A stretch of 64,000 bases of DNA from CBDHFN01 sp965262605 (lineage in GTDB: Bacteria; Pseudomonadota; Alphaproteobacteria; JASGCL01), in contig CBDHFN010000002.1 in assembly GCA_965262605.1 (NCBI GenBank), positions 186,001 through 250,000 on the forward strand. The letters are read 5' to 3'. Under the pieces are notes generated by a model. It made no database searches, was not told where the DNA came from, and saw only the letters and a program-made list of their open reading frames with translations. Position numbers and translations under genes: made by a program. Positions 58,831 through 64,000 of this stretch are shown piece by piece (position 1 is the stretch's first letter; every line of letters starts with the position of its first letter).

Positions 58831-59871
58831 ATGTCCAATATGGACATAAACCATAAAATAATCGTGGCTATTGATGTAATGGGGGGCGATAATGCGCCCC
58901 ATGCGCCGATTTATGGCGCGTCCGAAGCCGCTATAAGATGCCCCAATTTATTTTTTATATTTTTCGGCGATGAAGCAATCATAAAACCAATTATTGAAAA
59001 AATTCCTAAATTAAACGATAAATATCAAATTCATCATACCAACGAAGTTATTAGTAATGATGAAAAACCTTCAAACGCATTACGAATCGGCAAAAATTCT
59101 TCCATGGCTTTGGCGATTGGGGCTGTGGCGAATGGCAGTGCAGATGCCGTAGTTTCCGCTGGCAATACAGGGGCTTTAATGGCTTTGGCGATGTTTGGCT
59201 TGCGCAAGATTGAAGGCGTTGCCCGTCCCGCCCTTTGCGCCAGTTTTCCAACCATGCGCGGACAAAGTTGCTTATTAGACTTGGGCGGTAATATTGAATG
59301 CGATTCGCAAAATTTGCATCAATTTAGCATCATGGGCGCGGAATTTGCGCGGATAATTTTTGGATTGCCGAATCCCGTCATTGGCTTATTAAATGTCGGC
59401 AGCGAATCGGGCAAGGGTCCGAAAGTAATTCAAGAAACCGCCAAAATTTTAAGCGAGGATAAAAGCTTGAAATATTATGGCTATGTTGAAGGCGATGATA
59501 TTGCCAAAGGCATTGCCGATGTGTATGTAGCCGATGGTTTTACGGGTAATTTAATTTTGAAAACCGCCGAAGGCACAGCAAAATTAATCGGGCATTTTCT
59601 TAAATCTTCATTAAGTGCCACGACTTTTGGCAAAATTGGTTATTTATTTGCCAGACGCAATTTGAAAAAATTTAAGAATTTTACTGACCCACGCAAATAT
59701 AATGGTGCGGTATTTTTGGGATTAAATGGTATTGCGATAAAAAGTCATGGTGGCACCGATGAGTTAGGCTATGCCACGGCGGTGGAATTAGCCTTTAATT
59801 TAGTTTCGCAAAAATTCATACAAAAAATTACCGAAAATATTCAATCCCAAGCCAGCCATGGCAACGAATAA
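58831..59871 (+). CDS. plsX: Phosphate acyltransferase PlsX
   Basis: PlsX converts acyl-ACP to acyl-phosphate, feeding PlsY in phospholipid synthesis. The 346-residue protein has IVAIDVMGGDNAPHAPIYGA, SNALRIGKNSSMALAIGAVANGSADAVVSAGNTGALMALAMF and the later GYVEGDDIAKGIADVYVADGFTGNLILKTAEGTA, with the typical C-terminal GINGIAIKSHGG as GLNGIAIKSHGGTD. ATG at 58831 is used; a second ATG three codons later is possible. In most alphaproteobacteria fabH and ihfA follow; here polA overlaps by 14 bases. Confidence 0.96.
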   Translation: MSNMDINHKIIVAIDVMGGDNAPHAPIYGASEAAIRCPNLFFIFFGDEAIIKPIIEKIPKLNDKYQIHHTNEVISNDEKPSNALRIGKNSSMALAIGAVANGSADAVVSAGNTGALMALAMFGLRKIEGVARPALCASFPTMRGQSCLLDLGGNIECDSQNLHQFSIMGAEFARIIFGLPNPVIGLLNVGSESGKGPKVIQETAKILSEDKSLKYYGYVEGDDIAKGIADVYVADGFTGNLILKTAEGTAKLIGHFLKSSLSATTFGKIGYLFARRNLKKFKNFTDPRKYNGAVFLGLNGIAIKSHGGTDELGYATAVELAFNLVSQKFIQKITENIQSQASHGNE

Positions 59872-62605
59872 AATTCCCAAAATTTGCCTGATTGATGGTT
59901 CTGGCTATATTTTTCGTGCTTTTTATGGCATACCGCCGATGAATCGCGCCGATGGTATGCCGACAAACGCTGTTTATGGCTTTGCCAATATGCTTTGGCA
60001 AATTCACCAAAATTACCAAGGCACGCATTTAGCTGTCGTATTTGATTCTTCGCGCAAAACTTTTCGTTCGGATATTTACCCTGAATATAAATCGCACCGC
60101 AAAGACACGCCCGAGGCTTTAATTCCGCAATTCCCATTTTTTCGGCAATGCGTGCAGGCTTTTAATATTCCAAGTCTGGAAATGGTTGGTTTTGAAGCCG
60201 ATGATTTAATTGCAACTTTGGCGCAAATGGCGCATATTCAAGGGCTTGAGGTGGAAATATATAGCGCAGATAAAGACTTAATGCAATTAATGAAAGACGG
60301 CATTAATTTAATTGACCCGATGAAAAATAAACGAATTAGCCGCGAAGATGTCATTGAAAAATTTGGCGTGCCGCCTGAATTAGTCGTTGAAGTGCAAGCT
60401 TGCATGGGTGATACCAGCGATAATGTGCCGGGATTTCCGGGCATTGGGGTTAAAACTGCGGCGCAATTAATTTTGCAATATGGCTCGTTAGAAAATTTAA
60501 TCGCCCATTGCGATGAAATTCCCCAACAAAAACGCCGTGATATTATCAAGGAAAATGCCAATCTTGCCCTTATCTCCAAGCAATTAGTGCAATTAAAATC
60601 GGATATACCCCTTGATTATGGGCTTGATGATTTACAAGTCCACCATGCTGACCATGATAAAATGCGCGAATTTTTTGCCTTAATGGAATTTAAATCGTTG
60701 CTTAATCGCGTGCCAAGCACCAAAAGTGAGAATCTTAGCATTCAATCAAGCGAAATTTCGCAAAATTACCAATTAATCAGTCATGAAAGCGAATTAAAAT
60801 TACTGGTCGCAAAAATAATGGCGAAGCAACGAATCATTGCTTTTGATACGGAAACCACGCATTTAACGCCAGCTTTGGCAAGGTTAGTGGGAATTTCAAT
60901 CGCTTTGGATGCGGGCGAGGCTTATTATATTCCCTGCGGGCATGGGCGCGATGCGGCGCAAAACCACGCGCATGATTTATTTGCCGAACCATCAGAACAA
61001 TACCAGCAAATACCGCTTAATCAGGTGATTGAACTATTAAAACCGATTTTTACCGCACCGCATATTTTGAAAATTGCCCATAATATTAAATATGATTGGG
61101 CGATTTTAGCGCAATATGATATTCGGGTTGCGCCGTTTGAAGATACGCTTTTATTGGACGCGGCATTATTTGCAGGACAACATGGGCATAGCTTGAACGA
61201 ATGCGCCAAATTATATTTTAATTATACCATGAAATCATTCAAAGAACTAGTCGGCAGTGGTAAAAACGAGAAAAAATTTAATGATTTATCACCCCAAGAG
61301 GCGTTATTTTATGCCGCCGAGGATGCTGATTTTGCCTTGCGGTTGTATGAATATTTATATCCTTTGATGTTAAAGGCAAAATTAATGGGATTTTATCAAA
61401 ATATTGAGCATGATTTACCACCAGTTGTCGCGCAAATGGAATTAAACGGCATCATGATTGATAAGGGTGAATTGGCAAAATTAGCCGTTGAATTTTCAGC
61501 AAAAATTACGACAATTACCCAAGAAATTTATGATATGGCAGGTATGGAATTTAACATTGCGTCCCCCAAGCAATTAGGCGAAGTATTATTTGAAAAAATG
61601 GCGATTATACCACCTAAGGGGTCGGGCAATAAAAGCGGCGGTTATTCAACCGCGTTAGATGTTTTGGAACAATTAGCCGATGAAAATCCGATTATCGCAA
61701 AAATTTTAGAATTTCGCCATTATTCCAAGCTTAATAATACTTACGCGCTAACCCTACCCAATTATCTTAACCCAAAAAATCAGCGAATTCATTGCCATTT
61801 TTCGCTTACGGGGGCGCAAACTGGGCGGTTGTCGTGTTCCGAACCGAATTTACAAAATATTCCGATTAAAGGCGAAGACGGCAAGAAAATTCGCGCGTGC
61901 TTTGTTGCGCCCGCGAATCGCGTGTTAATTTCCTTGGATTATAGCCAAATTGAGCTTAGAATCTTGGCGCAAATGGCAAAAATTCCAACCATGATTGAGG
62001 GTTTTTTAGCAAAAAATGATATTCACCGCGTGATTGCGGCGAAATTACATCATATTACCATTGACCAAGTCAGCCCTGAGCAACGAAGTGCCGCCAAAGC
62101 CATTAATTTTGGTATAATTTACGGCATGTCGGCGTTTGGTTTGGCAAAGCAACTTAATATTAGCCAACGCGATGCAAAAAACTTCATTGACCAATATAAT
62201 CAAGAATTTAACGGCATCACCGAATTTATGGGGGCGCAAATCGGGTTTGCTAAATCCCATAATTTTGTGCAAACCATGGCGGGACGGCGCATTGCGATTA
62301 AATATATTAACGATAAAAATCATGGCTTGCAACGAGGCGCCGAACGCCAAGCCATGAATGCCCCGATTCAAGGCACCGCCGCCGATATTATCAAATTAGC
62401 AATGATAAAAATTGCCGATAACTTGCCCAAAGATTGCCAGTTATTGCTTCAAGTCCATGATGAATTAGTGATTGAATCGCCCAGCGACAAAGCCGAAGAA
62501 AATGCCAAAATCTTACAAAATATCATGGAGCATTCCCATGAAAAAATTCTGCATTTTGATATTCCGCTAAGCGTGGATTATACCATCAAAAAACACTGGG
62601 ATTAA
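59858..62605 (+). CDS. polA: DNA polymerase I
   Basis: The 915-residue enzyme has all three domains. The 5' nuclease (1-290) shows LIDGSGYIFRAFY, EADDLIATLA and ACMGDTSDNVPGFPGIGVKTA. The 3'-5' proofreading exonuclease (about 300-500) is active by motif: AFDTETTHL, KIAHNIKYDW and AAEDADFALRLYEY. The polymerase (about 530-915) has TGRLSCSEPNLQNIP, LISLDYSQIELRILA (motif A), RSAAKAINFGIIYGMSAFGLA (O-helix, motif B) and QVHDELVIE (motif C). The start overlaps plsX. Confidence 0.98.
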   Translation: MATNKIPKICLIDGSGYIFRAFYGIPPMNRADGMPTNAVYGFANMLWQIHQNYQGTHLAVVFDSSRKTFRSDIYPEYKSHRKDTPEALIPQFPFFRQCVQAFNIPSLEMVGFEADDLIATLAQMAHIQGLEVEIYSADKDLMQLMKDGINLIDPMKNKRISREDVIEKFGVPPELVVEVQACMGDTSDNVPGFPGIGVKTAAQLILQYGSLENLIAHCDEIPQQKRRDIIKENANLALISKQLVQLKSDIPLDYGLDDLQVHHADHDKMREFFALMEFKSLLNRVPSTKSENLSIQSSEISQNYQLISHESELKLLVAKIMAKQRIIAFDTETTHLTPALARLVGISIALDAGEAYYIPCGHGRDAAQNHAHDLFAEPSEQYQQIPLNQVIELLKPIFTAPHILKIAHNIKYDWAILAQYDIRVAPFEDTLLLDAALFAGQHGHSLNECAKLYFNYTMKSFKELVGSGKNEKKFNDLSPQEALFYAAEDADFALRLYEYLYPLMLKAKLMGFYQNIEHDLPPVVAQMELNGIMIDKGELAKLAVEFSAKITTITQEIYDMAGMEFNIASPKQLGEVLFEKMAIIPPKGSGNKSGGYSTALDVLEQLADENPIIAKILEFRHYSKLNNTYALTLPNYLNPKNQRIHCHFSLTGAQTGRLSCSEPNLQNIPIKGEDGKKIRACFVAPANRVLISLDYSQIELRILAQMAKIPTMIEGFLAKNDIHRVIAAKLHHITIDQVSPEQRSAAKAINFGIIYGMSAFGLAKQLNISQRDAKNFIDQYNQEFNGITEFMGAQIGFAKSHNFVQTMAGRRIAIKYINDKNHGLQRGAERQAMNAPIQGTAADIIKLAMIKIADNLPKDCQLLLQVHDELVIESPSDKAEENAKILQNIMEHSHEKILHFDIPLSVDYTIKKHWD

Positions 62606-62628
62606 TCGCAATGATTAAGTCGCAAATA

Positions 62629-62737
62629 ATCTAGCAATTATTTTGGCGATTTTAATTTTATAATTTGTTTATATCCATTTTTCAATAAGGTTTTCAGTAA
62701 AAATAAAATCTAGAGAAATATCTAGCAAAAAATCTAG
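62629..62737. repeat. ATCTAG direct repeats upstream of the fic gene
   Basis: ATCTAG occurs at 62708, 62720 and 62732, exactly 12 bases apart, with a further copy at 62629. The array lies 43-72 bases before the fic ATG in the 174-base gap after polA. Its regular spacing suggests a cooperative binding site for a regulator. Confidence 0.6.
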
Positions 62738-62779
62738 AATTAATTTGCAATTACTGCAGTGTTGTGATAAATTATAATT

Positions 62780-64000
62780 ATGTATAAAACGAATGACATT
62801 TCCTTGATGGAGCCATTAATGCCCGACTTAAATTCAAGTCAAGGGCAAAGATTAATGGATTTATCTTTCATGCTTGCCAAGAAAAACAGCCGTTTAGGTA
62901 ATGGTTTTAGCGATATTTTATTGCATGAATGCGCTAAATTAGTGCGCGGCATGAATTGTTATTATTCCAATTTAATTGAAGGCAACCGCACCATGCCCTT
63001 AGGGATAGACAATGTCCTTAAAAACAAATTTGATGAAAATACTAAAAACCGCGAACTGCAAATATTAGCCAAATCCCATATTGACAGCCAAATTCAAGCC
63101 CATGAAAAAGTTAAATTATGGCAGGGCGAAAATCTTGATTTTAAGGACATACAAGCAAAAATCCTAAACCCAGAATTTATGCAAGAAATTCATCAGAATT
63201 TTATGGCGCAATTGACGGCAACTTTCCTTGAAATAAAAGATGCTGTGCAAAATAAAATAATAAAAGTCAATGCTGGACAATTTCGCCAAGATTTGGTGCA
63301 AGTCGGCGCACTTATCGCCGTTGAATCTGCGGTTATTCCCCAATTTTTAAACCGAATCCACGAATTTTATGGCGCACAACCTTTAAGCCATCAATATATT
63401 ACCATTGCCGCTTCGCATCACCGATTAGCGTGGATTCACCCGTTTTTAGATGGCAATGGGCGCGTGATTCGCATATTAAGCGATTGCTTGTTTTTAAATA
63501 CTGGGTCGCAATTTTTATGGTCAGTATCGCGTGGCTTAGCACGAAACCATGAGGATTATAAAAAATTTCTTAGGAAAGCCGACGAACAACGAATATCAGA
63601 TTTAGACGGCAGAGGCAATTTATCCATGCAGTATTTAGGAGATTTTTGTGAATTTTTTCTTAAAATCGCCCTTGAACAATGCGAATTTATGCAAGATTTA
63701 TTTAATTTTAATGTTTTGGAAAATCGCGTCATTGATGTGCTAAGCTTAGACATACAAAAAAACAAGCTTCATAAGCACGCGTTAGTAATTTATAAAGAAA
63801 TTTTGCGCAAAGGTTCAATAGCCCGCGGTCAAGTTAAAGAAATCGCCAATTGCTCGGCGCGCACTTCATCGGAAATTATCAAATCTTTGTTGGAAAATGA
63901 ATTAGCAACCAGCAATTCGGGATATGGCGATTTACGGATAAATTTTCCATATAAATATTATGGCAGTTTTTTTCCTAAATTATACCCGAACGAAGATTTA
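62780..64000 (+). CDS. Fic-family protein, class II, incomplete at the window edge
   Basis: 407 codons are present and the frame is open at the window end. The Fic core motif HPFLDGNGRVIR starts at His220, with all catalytic residues, so it should transfer AMP (or another phosphate-containing group) to a protein. An inhibitory motif SNLIEGN (Ser63-Glu67) lies before the core, which makes it a class II self-inhibited Fic. After residue 330 comes a winged-helix-like segment (LVIYKEILRKGSIARGQVKEIANCSARTSSEIIKSLL). Such Fic-wHTH proteins may regulate their own gene. There is no Shine-Dalgarno; ATCTAG repeats lie upstream. Both a housekeeping role and a host-directed effector are possible. Confidence 0.92.
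   Translation, partial: MYKTNDISLMEPLMPDLNSSQGQRLMDLSFMLAKKNSRLGNGFSDILLHECAKLVRGMNCYYSNLIEGNRTMPLGIDNVLKNKFDENTKNRELQILAKSHIDSQIQAHEKVKLWQGENLDFKDIQAKILNPEFMQEIHQNFMAQLTATFLEIKDAVQNKIIKVNAGQFRQDLVQVGALIAVESAVIPQFLNRIHEFYGAQPLSHQYITIAASHHRLAWIHPFLDGNGRVIRILSDCLFLNTGSQFLWSVSRGLARNHEDYKKFLRKADEQRISDLDGRGNLSMQYLGDFCEFFLKIALEQCEFMQDLFNFNVLENRVIDVLSLDIQKNKLHKHALVIYKEILRKGSIARGQVKEIANCSARTSSEIIKSLLENELATSNSGYGDLRINFPYKYYGSFFPKLYPNEDL

Noticed and set aside
1..64000. tRNA or rRNA genes and CRISPR arrays
   Set aside because: No cloverleaf-like segment with a T-loop and CCA end, no rRNA motif and no regularly spaced repeats with unique spacers were seen.

Overview
The window is AT-rich (about one third GC by eye), compact, and most likely comes from an alphaproteobacterium. 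The evidence for that group is established neighbourhoods and families: ptsH next to ahcY, a Tim44-like timA next to mltA, a MidA/NDUFAF7-type methyltransferase, an NDUFAF6-like squalene/phytoene-synthase protein, SuhB, rpmF-plsX, and a TRAP transporter of the WRLASSFP substrate-binding class. A genus cannot be named from the sequence. The complete histidine pathway and many importers argue against an extremely reduced endosymbiont, while the type III secretion genes, Sel1-repeat proteins and a Fic protein suggest contact with eukaryotic hosts.

Layout. 1-2.7 kb: TRAP transporter (dctQ-dctM-dctP, minus strand). 2.7-6.6 kb: dnaG, an NfeD/slipin pair and suhB. 6.8-12.7 kb: a GMC oxidoreductase, then a transporter operon (solute-binding protein, YejE, YejF) ending in a phytoene-synthase-like gene. 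12.7-14.2 kb: a hipA-hipB toxin-antitoxin pair with an operator-like palindrome inside its promoter. 14.3-20.9 kb: a complete, overlapping histidine operon hisG-D-CB-H-A-F-IE in which HisC and the HisB dehydratase are one polypeptide. 21-24.4 kb: two unknown genes, two exporters and a Q/N-rich protein. 24.5-30.1 kb: ptsH-ahcY-lysE, two Sel1 proteins and an E1 alpha/beta dehydrogenase pair. 30.2-31.2 kb: an MNT/HEPN pair followed by a repeat-rich intergenic stretch. 31.4-37.4 kb: timA-mltA, a MetF-like gene, two solute-binding proteins separated by a terminator, a CDF protein and a PepSY-like protein.

37.8-41.4 kb is a restriction-modification locus: a nuclease-methyltransferase fusion, a specificity protein, and the wreck of a PemK-type toxin gene. 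The first two genes are separated only by a frame change at a run of eight T. Next come a frameshifted midA and parC. 45.3-53.8 kb is a type III secretion operon (sctJ, STAS gene, sctQ N-part, sctV, sctD, sctQ C-part, sctR, S, T, U) with a strong promoter but no ATPase, secretin or needle gene. 53.8-64 kb holds an odd membrane protein with a McrB-N-like module, TM2, tolB, lptF, rpmF-plsX-polA and an incomplete fic gene.

Two features recur through the window. At least seven genes have a sigma70-like promoter whose -10 box ends exactly six bases before the ATG, with no Shine-Dalgarno sequence, which predicts leaderless mRNAs. Several intergenic regions share short palindromic repeats. Genes not preceded by such promoters mostly carry clear AGGA/GGAGG sites and are often translationally coupled (ATGA or TAATG overlaps).
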